Of a stretch of 64,000 bases of DNA, positions 20,001 through 29,018 are shown piece after piece. The position numbers and the translations under genes were made by a program. The notes beneath the pieces are model-generated. The model did not search any database. It saw only the letters and a list, made by a program, of their open reading frames with translations, and had not been told where the DNA came from. The stretch is from NCBI GenBank assembly GCA_017546245.1, contig JAFYXI010000041.1:30139-94138 (forward strand). The letters run 5' to 3'. The stretch comes from Clostridia bacterium. Its GTDB lineage: Bacteria; Bacillota; Clostridia; UBA1381; UBA9506. Numbering within the stretch: position 1 is the stretch's first letter; each line of letters starts with the position of its first letter.

Positions 20001-21495
20001 CCAACGGCATATTAAACAACAGCGCAGGCTTTTCAACTCTTAAGGCATTTTTAAGCTGCGCCGCAGAAGGCACAGAACCAACGTAGCGCAAATCGGATTT
20101 TTTATACACTCTTAAGTCATCAACATACTCTGTGCCATCCCATTTGGTTAAGAATTTGTATCTGACAAGCGAAATCGATGTTACATCCGCAAGCGCAGTT
20201 GTGTTGGTAGCCGTTATAACATTAGTCGGGTCAGACTCTTTATAATAGGTAAGTGTTGCTTTGTCATTTGCCAAATCTAACACTATTTTAACATCTATCC
20301 ACTCATTGGTTTGCCTTATAAAGGCGGATAACGGATTTCCGCTATCGTCCGTTTCCATTCCTAAAAAATTCAATTTCCATGAGCTTGTGCTGATATTTGA
20401 TAAAACAGCTTTTTTTATAGTATCTCCGTTTGACTTACCCTCTATATTCACACCAAACTGAGAATACAAATCCTCTGTATACGAGCCTTCTATAACCAGC
20501 ACATCATTTGCACCTATTGTATCTGTCGGCAATGTGTTGTCTATATACAAGTGATTTGTTTCGCCCGTTGTAAGCTTAAGCACCTTTTTATGTGAGGCAT
20601 CACCGCTGTCTTCAACAAACATATTGTCTTTCCATGTAGAAATACGGTCTGACGGCGAGCTCCACTGCCCCTCACTCCAACTTGTTAAACCCGATTTAAG
20701 CGACGTACTTTCAAAGTCAAGTACACTATCATAGTCAAAACTGCCTGTATTGGTAAGCGCAATATCTGCAAAATCAAACTGCTCTGTTCCGCTGTTTGCT
20801 CTTGCCGTTCCTACCTGCAATTTTGTATAAACAACACCATTTGCAGCAGGCGTACATTCGTCTGTAATGATGCTGTATGCTACACTTTTATAATCTCCGC
20901 CGTCGATAATGACCTTGCTGTAACCGGTCGACAAATCACAGGTCAGAGTTATCGTATACCACACATTATGCTCTAAGCCGCTTGTAAAACGCTTGTTCTG
21001 ACCATTATAAAGCATAGCCGAACCCCACAAACGTGCTATATAATAGCTGCTATTGCCGTCCGAGTCAGTCAACCACCAATAAATCTGGTCATCGGGGCTC
21101 GTTCCTGAGCTTCTGAATGCAGTCTTTAAAGTGAGCATATTGTTAAGATTTTCGCCGTTACCCAGATTTAATTCTTCATTATAAAGAGTTAAGCCTCCAA
21201 AAACTGCTTTATCTGTTGCGTCAATAGATTTAAGTCTTAAAAAATCACCGACTGCCGCATCTGAATGCAAAGTAGCATTCAGATTGGCTGTGCAAGGCGC
21301 TGTTAAACCATTTACTGTTTTATACGGAGCTTTATATGTATAAGTCGTTTCAAGTTCCTCGTCCGTAAAGTTATTTAAAAGCTCAGCAGCTTCTGTAACA
21401 GCTAAGGCGGTCGACATTATAGGAAACAACACAGAGAATAATAACAATACCGATAACAATAACGAAAGCATTTTTATTTTCTTTGTTTTAATCAT
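17050..21495 (-). CDS. Giant secreted heparinase II/III-family protein (frame-shifted at its end)
   Basis: This protein of about 1481 residues has a signal peptide (1-33). Two LamG-like beta-sandwich regions (about 40-245 and 260-470), an Ig-like domain (about 480-570) and the beta domain shared with the 701-codon neighbour follow. Next is a copper-amine-oxidase N-terminal-like domain (about 700-835), a helical lyase domain (about 850-1170) and a heparinase II/III beta-sandwich (about 1220-1400, with MDAGTYIIDLFGKRW and RAEGHNTIVVNPG). Family members are polysaccharide lyases acting on uronic-acid polymers by beta-elimination. The polymer here is unknown. The ATG at 21495 was chosen, because a TTG nine bases earlier is too close to the AAAGGA site. 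A one-base shift at 17072-17075 removes the final 90-residue domain. Confidence 0.85.
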   Translation of the reverse strand: MIKTKKIKMLSLLLSVLLLFSVLFPIMSTALAVTEAAELLNNFTDEELETTYTYKAPYKTVNGLTAPCTANLNATLHSDAAVGDFLRLKSIDATDKAVFGGLTLYNEELNLGNGENLNNMLTLKTAFRSSGTSPDDQIYWWLTDSDGNSSYYIARLWGSAMLYNGQNKRFTSGLEHNVWYTITLTCDLSTGYSKVIIDGGDYKSVAYSIITDECTPAANGVVYTKLQVGTARANSGTEQFDFADIALTNTGSFDYDSVLDFESTSLKSGLTSWSEGQWSSPSDRISTWKDNMFVEDSGDASHKKVLKLTTGETNHLYIDNTLPTDTIGANDVLVIEGSYTEDLYSQFGVNIEGKSNGDTIKKAVLSNISTSSWKLNFLGMETDDSGNPLSAFIRQTNEWIDVKIVLDLANDKATLTYYKESDPTNVITATNTTALADVTSISLVRYKFLTKWDGTEYVDDLRVYKKSDLRYVGSVPSAAQLKNALRVEKPALLFNMPLADKSLDSVKLNLKDSKGTDIKGSIALNERRTGIVFYPEENLNNNESYVMSASGTVTDIFGQTLKIDKEISFSVNDKIHINSCEFYQNNEKVDKLTFGELTAKINLETYNERNDILLLMCLYSEYGSLYDISIEQMSQTLENELITEINIPNDGEKYNVKIFVWDTLETLRPYMHPMGGDIKMELVNYNEARVETVEKVRVTDEQVEERMAGKILFTTESSKALVNNEIVPLDSANPDFTSEVIDDTAMIPLDFVAKQLGIAAKYENGKMTVSTGSKESIINKEETAYTSDGKTYTLKVAPKEKDGHLLVPVEAVKTIFEKDVFYDSCGYVIIGDGAESFDVSDEFDKKLLDKAVRNVLFDTASGSEIISMLTKNHPEKSHPRLMITKDSLPQLRNKVKTDAKCIKWMEDLLKLCDEYLKAEPLKWGRTDGIRMLVTSRKACDYIWNLSFAYLATGDEKYAEGARQVLLNVCGDNFPDWNPYHWLDVAEMTAAVGFGYDWCYDYLSDADKKIIIDGVTEKGLKPGLDELDLKEGIVHSSGYWANPNGHIYPSNWVSVCSGSLILGALAVADESEELKVLTGDILSKCLEKEKDMVAAFSPDGAWKEGPTYWRYAYKYLSFAIDSLTTALGTDFGLTKSPGLHHGAYFMIGMTASVANFDLANSDYNAIDCPQFMWLSKCYEDKALARYRTWFLEEYKYRAGFNDIIWYVPEYAGELDSIPTETNTRISPIATTRTGYGKEEFYVGFHGADDGGGRVVDMDAGTYIIDLFGKRWIVDSGTEGDTYSSHEGVKLRDYYRMRAEGHNTIVVNPGYYEDQNYYALKDIEEYKYNDRYTFMKTDFTNVYAFKGVKSFKRAVTADKTAMSTRVQDEIKFIVPSELYSFVHLGGTAEIAPDGRSAVIVMDNNKMSVQLVGDESLKLEKMNAVPLETSPNTLALGAGQDDSHRWKLVIHSEKVMSAEYALIFTPLCGDEEVKPAEKLKISTA

Positions 21496-21559
21496 TAAAC
21501 ACAATCCTTTTAATCATTGTTAGCTTTCTGTACGTTAATTGTAAAATATAGCTTGTTAT

Positions 21560-24500
21560 TTATTTTGTAAAAAATCCTATTTCTGTTACATTAAACCAAT
21601 AGTTTGATGAGTTACCGTATCCTATAAGTTTTACATAACGGGCATTTTGATTACCTACATTGTAAATTTCCATATCTGCCGTTCTTCCCGACGATGCTGC
21701 GGTGGTTATTACATCCCAGTTCTGACCGTCTTCAGAAAGCGCAAGTTTAAATAAATAATTTCTTTCTGTTCCTAAATAGAAACTCAGACCAACGTGTGAA
21801 AGATTTTTAACTTCTCCAAGGTCATATACTATGTCTGACATATATTCCGATGCCGTCCAACGAGTTGCATAATCTCCGTCAAGTGATGCTGCAGGCGGAT
21901 TTTCCGGCTGTGGAATATAGTCTGTTTTAAAGCTTTTCGGTGTAATTCTTGTTAACCCTGTATCATTTTCGCCAACAAACTCTGCTTTAACCTGCGGGAA
22001 ATATTTTGCTGCATCCTCACGGGTTGCAAGCTCTTTGATGTTTACAAAATAGTAGTTTGTTGCTCCATTTTTAGTTATCGAAATTCTTGCGCAATAGTTA
22101 TTGTCAGAAATAGGCTCTATGCTTATTTCGCCATCGCCTTCGGCAGTAAGCTCAGCCTCGAGCAAGTTAGCTCCTTTGCCGCCAACTGCCAATGGGTCAT
22201 ATAAAATGTTATAAATCTTTTTATCAGGTGAGAATTCTTCTATTAATTGTCCTTCTATCATAATACCTGAAAGTTTTGGTAATTCTTCGCTTTGCGGCAA
22301 TGTCCAGCTGTCAATATCAGTTATAGTATATTTGGTTTCAGCCGAACTTTCATTTCCGCAAAGAGGACTTATAACAACTGCATATTTTGCTTCGGTTAAC
22401 TCTTCAGAATGAATCATCAGTTTCCATCTTGCCGAATCATCTGTTGCTGAATACGGCTTAGGTGATGTTTCAAGAGGTACTGCATTCATTTTTTCAAATC
22501 TTAAGCTATTATCGCCCACAAGCTGTACCTGCATTTTGTTCGAGCCCTGAGTGATAACTGCGCTGCGACCATCAGGTGCAATCTCAATTGTTCCGCCAAC
22601 GTGTATAAACGAATAGAAATCAGACGGAACCGAAAGTTTTAATTCATCCTGAACGGTTGTTGTCATAGTAACCTTATCAACCATAACGCCTCGCTTAAAG
22701 CTTTTAGCACCCTTAAACTCATAAACATTTGTAAAGTCAGATGCCATAATTGTATAACGATCATTATGTTCAAATCGGTCAATATTCTTTAGCTCATAAA
22801 AGTTCTGATCCTCATAAAAACTCGGATTTAAAACTATCGTGTTATGACCTTCGGCACGTGTGCGGTAATAGTCTCTTAAACCCACTCCTGCATATGAATA
22901 ATAGGTTGCACCCTCTGTGCCCGAATCTTTTATCCAACGCTGACCGAACAAATCAAGAATATATGTTCCTGCATCCATATCAACTACACGGCCACCGCCG
23001 TCATCAGCTCCATGAAAGGCTACATAAAACTCTTCCTCTCCAAAGCCTGAACGTGTTGATGCAATTGCAAACTCACGGGTGTTGGTCTCTGTCGGTATAG
23101 CGCTTGAATTGTTTATGTATTTGGGATTATACCAGATAATATCATTAAATGCAGCGCGGTAACCGAATTCCTCTAAAAACCATGTTCTATACTGTGCCAA
23201 ACCTGCATCTTGATAGCATTTAGAAAGCCACATTAGCTGCGGAGCATTAAGTGCGGCATAATCTGAGTTTGCCAAATCGAAATTTGCAACCGAGCCGGTC
23301 ATTCCTATCATAAAGTACGCCCCTTGATGCAGACCGGGAGACTTAGTAAGCCCAAAGTCTGTTCCGAGCGCTGTTTGAAGCGAGTCAAATCCGAATGCAA
23401 AGTATTGATACGCATATCTCCAATACCCCGGACCCTCTACCCACGCACCATCAGGTGCAAATTTTGCAAGAATATTTTTCTCATGCTCTAATGTTTTTAC
23501 AATTACCTCGCTTGCAAGCTCTCCCTCCTCGGTGCTTTCATCGCCTATAGCGAGAGCAGCAAGAATAAGACTGCCTGAGCATACACTTACCCAGTTACTC
23601 GGATAAACTGCAGCGGCTGTATCCGCCCAGCCTCCGTCACCCGGGTTAACATTAAGCTCATCAAGTCCCGGAGCTAAGCCTTTGCTTGCAAGAGCTGTAC
23701 GAATTATCATTTTTTCATACTCAGATAAATAATCATAGCACCAGTCATAGCCGATAGCAACCGCCGCCGCCATTTCGGCGGTATCTAAAAAGTGTGCCGG
23801 GTGCCAATCCGGGAAGTTTACTCCACAGACATTCATCAACACCGAAACTGCACCCTCGGCATATTTTTCATCGCCGGTAACCATATAGGCAAATGAAAGA
23901 TTACTTATATAATCTAATGCGGTACGGCTTGTTGTCAGCATACGCACGCCATCTGTCAGACCATATTTAAGAGGTGCTTTTGTCAGATAGCCGTCGCAGA
24001 CAGACAATAAATCTTTCATCCACTCACGTGCAAGCGGGTCATTTTCAACCTTAGCTTTAAGCTCAGGCAAGGTTTTTTGTGTTACCATAAGACGCGGATG
24101 CGCTTTATTCGGATTTTGAGCTTTGAGCGCAGAAAGTACGTCTTCTTGAGTAGGATTATCGAAAATAACGTTTCTTACCGCTTTATCTAGAATCTCTTTA
24201 TCTGCCTTATCCGAAACAGTAAAGCTTTCTGCATTTTCACCGATTACAATATAACCGCTTGTGTCATAAAATACTTGTTTATCTAAAATTTCAGCGATTG
24301 CGCGAAGCGGAACTAACAATCTGTCTGCTTTATTAAACGCCGGAACATCAAAGCTGCGTTCCTCACCGTTTACTGTGTAGCGCTTATCGCCCTGACGGAT
24401 AATAATTGTTTTACCACTTGATGCAATAGTCGCTTCTCCACTCTTTGTATCATAATCAACAGTTGCACCGAATCCCTCGGATATAAATCTTAAAGGAACC

Positions 24501-25372
24501 ATTGTGCGACCATCAACAACTTCTGCACTAAAGTCAGGATTGCTTTCATCAAGTGCTTTAACTTTATTGTTTACCAAAGCTTTTGAGCTGTTAGTTGTCA
24601 GCAGAATGTGATTTGCCATTCTTTCGGCAACCATTTTATCTGTTACAAAAACAGTCGGCAGCTTTTTAGCTCTGCTTGCTGTTGTATCTTCGACAACCTG
24701 TTCGGCACTCACATCTTCTTTTTTGTCATCTTCTACCGCTTTTATACCGTAATAATTTACATAAAAGAACTCAGTATCAGCTGTCATAGAAGTAAGGGCA
24801 AAACGCGAAGAATTTATGTTGGTAAGGCCATTAGGCAAAGCTCTTTCTAAAATCTGTGTTTTTCCGTTTATTTTAAGGTTGTACACTCCGCCAACAAAGT
24901 CCATTGTTATTTCAACATCAAAAAATATGCCGGGTCTTAATGTGCCAACTACTGTTCCGTCATAAAGTTTAATGACTCCGCTTTTATCAGCAGACATAAA
25001 CTTGCTGCTACTGCCGTTATCACCACTTAAGCTGAACAGCGTTCTGTTACTTGCAGGAATGCCCTCATAAGCAAACGAGCCTTCGATTACGACCTTTGAT
25101 TTTGATGAAAAATCTGCCTGCATCCAGAACTGAGTTGCGTCTTTTGCAGTCTGAATCAAAAGGCTTTTGTTCTCTGCATCAGGAAACTCTGCCACAACAA
25201 CCTGTTTTACACCTTGAGAAACGCAGTGCATATCAGGTGTTTTTCCCGTAGTAAAATCAGAAAAATTATAATATTCTACATATGAAGCACCAAATACGGG
25301 AATACACGGCAACATTGCCGCCAGCATAAACAGAAGAACAATCACAGATATACATCTTTTAACACTTCTCAT
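21560..25372 (-). CDS. Secreted heparinase II/III-family polysaccharide lyase with F5/8 C domain
   Basis: This 1270-residue protein has a signal peptide (1-29, ending FGA) and one LamG-like region (about 32-205). A copper-amine-oxidase N-terminal-like domain (about 245-380) follows, then an alpha-helical lyase domain (about 395-700). The heparinase II/III beta-sandwich (about 790-940) contains MDAGTYILDLFGQRW and AEGHNTIVLNP. An Ig/cadherin-like domain (about 1010-1115) and a C-terminal F5/8 type C (discoidin) carbohydrate-binding domain (about 1130-1270, ARYVKLIGYGNSSNYW) end it. It is strongly similar to the adjacent gene from the oxidase-like domain onward, a tandem duplication. The ATG has a GGGGGAG site. 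It probably makes unsaturated oligosaccharides outside the cell. Confidence 0.88.
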   Translation of the reverse strand: MRSVKRCISVIVLLFMLAAMLPCIPVFGASYVEYYNFSDFTTGKTPDMHCVSQGVKQVVVAEFPDAENKSLLIQTAKDATQFWMQADFSSKSKVVIEGSFAYEGIPASNRTLFSLSGDNGSSSKFMSADKSGVIKLYDGTVVGTLRPGIFFDVEITMDFVGGVYNLKINGKTQILERALPNGLTNINSSRFALTSMTADTEFFYVNYYGIKAVEDDKKEDVSAEQVVEDTTASRAKKLPTVFVTDKMVAERMANHILLTTNSSKALVNNKVKALDESNPDFSAEVVDGRTMVPLRFISEGFGATVDYDTKSGEATIASSGKTIIIRQGDKRYTVNGEERSFDVPAFNKADRLLVPLRAIAEILDKQVFYDTSGYIVIGENAESFTVSDKADKEILDKAVRNVIFDNPTQEDVLSALKAQNPNKAHPRLMVTQKTLPELKAKVENDPLAREWMKDLLSVCDGYLTKAPLKYGLTDGVRMLTTSRTALDYISNLSFAYMVTGDEKYAEGAVSVLMNVCGVNFPDWHPAHFLDTAEMAAAVAIGYDWCYDYLSEYEKMIIRTALASKGLAPGLDELNVNPGDGGWADTAAAVYPSNWVSVCSGSLILAALAIGDESTEEGELASEVIVKTLEHEKNILAKFAPDGAWVEGPGYWRYAYQYFAFGFDSLQTALGTDFGLTKSPGLHQGAYFMIGMTGSVANFDLANSDYAALNAPQLMWLSKCYQDAGLAQYRTWFLEEFGYRAAFNDIIWYNPKYINNSSAIPTETNTREFAIASTRSGFGEEEFYVAFHGADDGGGRVVDMDAGTYILDLFGQRWIKDSGTEGATYYSYAGVGLRDYYRTRAEGHNTIVLNPSFYEDQNFYELKNIDRFEHNDRYTIMASDFTNVYEFKGAKSFKRGVMVDKVTMTTTVQDELKLSVPSDFYSFIHVGGTIEIAPDGRSAVITQGSNKMQVQLVGDNSLRFEKMNAVPLETSPKPYSATDDSARWKLMIHSEELTEAKYAVVISPLCGNESSAETKYTITDIDSWTLPQSEELPKLSGIMIEGQLIEEFSPDKKIYNILYDPLAVGGKGANLLEAELTAEGDGEISIEPISDNNYCARISITKNGATNYYFVNIKELATREDAAKYFPQVKAEFVGENDTGLTRITPKSFKTDYIPQPENPPAASLDGDYATRWTASEYMSDIVYDLGEVKNLSHVGLSFYLGTERNYLFKLALSEDGQNWDVITTAASSGRTADMEIYNVGNQNARYVKLIGYGNSSNYWFNVTEIGFFTK

Positions 25373-25387
25373 CTACGCTCCCCCTCT

Positions 25388-26266
25388 CTACTCTTTAACC
25401 GCGCCGACCATTACACCTTTTACAAAATATTTCTGTAAGAAAGGATAAATTGCAAGAATCGGCAAGGTTGCAACCACTATAACCGCATACTGTACGGTTT
25501 CGGCTATTGCGTGCGAATCCTGTGCGGCAGTATCGCCGGACATCAGGTTCGTATCATTTGTGATAAGGATTTCGCGCAGAACAAGCTGCAACGGGAATTT
25601 TGCTCTGTCACGCAAGTAGAGCATTGCATTAAACCATGAATTCCAATGTCCTACTGCATAATAAAGAATAAGTACTGCAATAGTAGGCATTACGAGCGGT
25701 AAAACAATTTTTACAAGAACCTGAATCTGTTTAGCTCCGTCAATACAAGCTGATTCGATTAACGATTCAGGTATTGACTGAATTGCCGTTCTCATAATAA
25801 TCATATTATAAGCACTCATTGCGGTAGGGATGATAAGCGCTAAAAGCGAGTTATCAAGTCCTAACTGTTTAACGGTTAAATATACCGGGACCATACCGCC
25901 GCCAAAATACATGGTTATTACTATAAACAAAGTGAAAAACTTACGTAGTGCCAGTTTTTTTCTTGAAAGTACATATGCTGTAAGTGCCGTCATTGTCATA
26001 TTAAGCAAAACGCCGCTTACAACAATGATTATTGTATTTACATATCCTGTAAAAATCATAGGATTTTTAAACACCATCTGATATGATGCACCGGTCGGCT
26101 TAAGCGGATACAAAAGCGGACCCATGTGCTTAATCAATTCGCTTGATGTTGAAAACGAAGCAAGCACAACATACAGCATAGGATATAGCATAACAAGAAT
26201 TATCAGGCACATAAAAATGTAGTTAAATACTGTAAATGCCTTATATCCTTTTCCGTTATTATTCAT
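25388..26266 (-). CDS. Sugar ABC transporter permease, YtcP/LplC type
   Basis: This 292-residue inner-membrane permease of the CUT1 family has six membrane segments. The EAA loop ESACIDGAKQIQVLVKIVLP (about 184-203) contacts the ATPase. The C-terminus (FVKGVMVGAVKE) is the family's standard ending. It pairs with the adjacent LplB-like permease. No ATPase gene is present, and in Gram-positive bacteria such importers usually share a common MsmX-type ATPase. Substrates of this subfamily include complex or uronic oligosaccharides. Confidence 0.93.
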   Translation of the reverse strand: MNNNGKGYKAFTVFNYIFMCLIILVMLYPMLYVVLASFSTSSELIKHMGPLLYPLKPTGASYQMVFKNPMIFTGYVNTIIIVVSGVLLNMTMTALTAYVLSRKKLALRKFFTLFIVITMYFGGGMVPVYLTVKQLGLDNSLLALIIPTAMSAYNMIIMRTAIQSIPESLIESACIDGAKQIQVLVKIVLPLVMPTIAVLILYYAVGHWNSWFNAMLYLRDRAKFPLQLVLREILITNDTNLMSGDTAAQDSHAIAETVQYAVIVVATLPILAIYPFLQKYFVKGVMVGAVKE

Positions 26267-26278
26267 TTTAATTCTCCT

Positions 26279-27229
26279 TTACCATAAAGCTGTGTCATTC
26301 ACTTTTTTAGAAATCTTATTTGTTATCATCAAAAGTGTAAGGTTTATCGCAGAGTTAAACAGACCAACCGCAGTCGAGAAGCTTAAATTCTGCTCCTGCA
26401 GACCTTTTCTGTATACAAAACTCGAAATAATATCTGCAGTTTCCATCGTCATCGGATTGTAAAGGAGTATAATCTTCTCATATCCAACGCTTAAAATTCT
26501 TCCCATACGCAAAATAAGCATGGTTATAATTGTAGGTAAAATACCGGGGATTGTTACATGAATGGTCTGACGCCATCTTCCTGCACCGTCTATCATAGCT
26601 GCTTCATAAAGTTCCTGCGAGATACCCGAAAGCGCCGCCAGATAGATAATCGAACCCCAGCCTACACCCTGCCAGATATCGGATATAATGTAAACAGGAA
26701 CAAAGTATTCGGGCTTATTCAAAAATGTTACTCTCTCGCCGCCGAATAATGCAACTATATCGTTTACTATACCTGTATCAAGTGTAAATTTTTTAATCAT
26801 ACCGCAGATTACAACAGTTGATATAAAGTGCGGCAGATATGACACAGTCTGAACGAGTCTTTTCATTTTCATATTTTGCAGCTCGTTAATCAAAAGTGCC
26901 AGAATAATCGGGGTAGTAAATCCGAAAAGAATCGAGTTTACACTTATAGTTACTGTATTTCGTATTACACGAACAAAGTAATAGCTCTTAAAAAAGTCCA
27001 TAAAGTGCTTAAAGCCGACCCAATCGCTTCCCCATATGCCTTTAGCAGGTGCGTAGTTCTGAAACGCCATTAGTGCACCGTACATTGGCTTATATGAAAA
27101 TATGAGGTAGTACACAAGCGCAGGCAAGAACATAATATAAAGCTCATAGTTCTCTCTCCACTCTTTGCCGATTCTTACTCCAAGCGTATTTTTCTTCGGC
27201 AATGTACCTATGCTAGTTTGTTTTTTCAT
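26279..27229 (-). CDS. Sugar ABC transporter permease, LplB/YteP type
   Basis: This 316-residue permease partner has six membrane segments. The N-terminal motif FSYKPMYGALMAFQNYAP and the EAA loop LYEAAMIDGAGRWRQTIHVT are diagnostic of the LplB group. It lies 18 bases after the binding-protein gene and 12 bases before the second permease gene, so all three form one importer. Confidence 0.94.
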   Translation of the reverse strand: MKKQTSIGTLPKKNTLGVRIGKEWRENYELYIMFLPALVYYLIFSYKPMYGALMAFQNYAPAKGIWGSDWVGFKHFMDFFKSYYFVRVIRNTVTISVNSILFGFTTPIILALLINELQNMKMKRLVQTVSYLPHFISTVVICGMIKKFTLDTGIVNDIVALFGGERVTFLNKPEYFVPVYIISDIWQGVGWGSIIYLAALSGISQELYEAAMIDGAGRWRQTIHVTIPGILPTIITMLILRMGRILSVGYEKIILLYNPMTMETADIISSFVYRKGLQEQNLSFSTAVGLFNSAINLTLLMITNKISKKVNDTALW

Positions 27230-27247
27230 ATTTTGTTCAATCTCCTC

Positions 27248-28846
27248 TTATCGTGTCTGATATCTTTTTACCGCTGCGGTATAGCATTCTAACACCTGCG
27301 GAAGTCCGAGCTCATTGAGCTGGTCAACATATTTATCAAACTCTTCAAGCGAACGTTCACCCATAATAAATGCATATTCTGATTCATATTTATATGTGCT
27401 GATTTCGGTTGCAACGCCTGAAATCTTTTCGCGTTCTTCATCGCTTAAAGTAATATGCGGTAATTTGTGTTTTGCAACGTCAGTTTCCTGCCATACTTTA
27501 ACCGCATCATTCTGCTGCTGATACGGACGGCGGCTTTCTACGATTTCTGTCCACTGAATAGATGGTGCGCTGCCGCTTGTCATACAGTAAAGGCTAACCA
27601 TTCTTTCTGCCTCTTCATTATCTGTAATCAGATCTGTAAATGCCGGTTTGCCATCTACCATTTCGTAGCTTTTGCCTTCTACGCCGTAGTTATATGTAAT
27701 CTGACCTTTTTCGCCGTAACCATAGTCTAAAAATCTTGCTGCAAGCTCAGGATTTTTACACTGTGTGCTGATTGCCCATGCAGCTGTGTTTGTATACTGC
27801 CAATCCCACTGGGATGAAAATGGTCTGTCGCCCTTGTTTAAAACAGGGTAAGGCGCGCCCACCAGATCAAATCCTTCGATATCTTTAGCAGAAGAAAGAA
27901 GTGTTCCCATAGCAGATGCGGCATAACCGCAGGTTGCACCAGTATTGCCGTTTAAGAAATATCCGTTAAAGATTTTCATATCTGTAGACGGAAAGTTCTT
28001 ATCTAAAAGACCTTCTTCGTACCATTTGTTCATTCTTGTTAAAAATTCTTTGTAGCCGGGTTCTGCAGGACCGTATTTAACTGTTCCGTCATCCGCAACA
28101 AAGTAATCGTCAACAACTTTGTATGCACCCGTTAAAAATCCGTGTGCAAAGTACTGCATACTTCCCATAGAAAGCGGAACGGTTGCTCCCAACTCGTCTT
28201 TAAAGCGACGAAGCATAACTTCCCACTCGTCAATTGTTTCAGGAACCGGCAAGCCGAGCTTATCCAGCCAGTCTTTTCTTATGATAGGACCTGAAAACAG
28301 GCAAAGGCTTTCGTCACCTCTGATGAAAGGAAATACGCAAATATCACCTTCGTCAGTTTTAATCTGTTTTGCAACCTCGGGATGCTCGTTAAGATATGCC
28401 TTATAGTTAGGTGCCCATTTGTCTATCACGTCGTTAAGTCTTAATATAAAGTTTTCGTTAACAGCTTTTCTTACACCGTAATTATGCCAGTTATAACGAA
28501 TGATGTCAGGCAGGTCGTTTGATGTAAGCAAAAGGTTAAACTGTTCGCCTACCATACCAGAGGCGGGATGTAAATACTCTATTTTTACACCGGTTTCTTT
28601 TTCAAGCTCTTTTGCTACATCTGTATCCCCAAAATCTGAGGTAGTTGTTGAAATACTTGTTGAAAGTTCCATCCAGAGTGTAAGTGTATCATCACACTGT
28701 ACAGGATATACAGCATCACCGTTATAGGTTATTGCGCTAGCTGTGTTTTCTCCGTTTGTTTCTTTTGAGTTGGCACAACCTGCAAGACTGCTTATAAGCA
28801 TTGCAGCTGATAAAATAATGCCAATGGCTCTCATTCTTTTTGACAT
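27248..28846 (-). CDS. Lipoprotein oligosaccharide-binding protein, LplA type
   Basis: This 532-residue extracellular solute-binding protein captures sugars for the two permeases. A lipoprotein signal with lipobox SSLAGC (Cys24) is followed by a Ser/Thr/Asn-rich spacer and a large two-lobed binding fold. The length above 500 residues is usual for binding proteins of LplB/YtcP importers. I chose the ATG at 28846 with an AAAGGA site. A longer frame beginning at 29074 would overlap the neighbouring gene and its terminator. It is the first gene of the long operon. Confidence 0.93.
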   Translation of the reverse strand: MSKRMRAIGIILSAAMLISSLAGCANSKETNGENTASAITYNGDAVYPVQCDDTLTLWMELSTSISTTTSDFGDTDVAKELEKETGVKIEYLHPASGMVGEQFNLLLTSNDLPDIIRYNWHNYGVRKAVNENFILRLNDVIDKWAPNYKAYLNEHPEVAKQIKTDEGDICVFPFIRGDESLCLFSGPIIRKDWLDKLGLPVPETIDEWEVMLRRFKDELGATVPLSMGSMQYFAHGFLTGAYKVVDDYFVADDGTVKYGPAEPGYKEFLTRMNKWYEEGLLDKNFPSTDMKIFNGYFLNGNTGATCGYAASAMGTLLSSAKDIEGFDLVGAPYPVLNKGDRPFSSQWDWQYTNTAAWAISTQCKNPELAARFLDYGYGEKGQITYNYGVEGKSYEMVDGKPAFTDLITDNEEAERMVSLYCMTSGSAPSIQWTEIVESRRPYQQQNDAVKVWQETDVAKHKLPHITLSDEEREKISGVATEISTYKYESEYAFIMGERSLEEFDKYVDQLNELGLPQVLECYTAAVKRYQTR

Positions 28847-28974
28847 AAAAATCAATCCTTTCTTAAAATAGTTTCTTCGCATTAATATAATGTCACAATT
28901 ACATTTTACAATAATATTACCAATGCAACAACGTGGCAAAATTACAAAAAGCATACATAAATTAAGAAAACATA

Positions 28975-29017
28975 AAAAAGGCTGCTGCAACCCGCTTTCC
29001 TGTTGCAACAGCCTTTT
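28975..29017 (-). terminator. Terminator of the AraC-type regulator gene
   Basis: A hairpin of about 15 bp (AAAGGCTG-C-TGCAAC paired with GTTGCA-A-CAGCCTTT) lies directly after the regulator stop codon and ends in a T run on the minus strand. It separates the regulator from the transport operon. Confidence 0.82.
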
Positions 29018-29018
29018 G

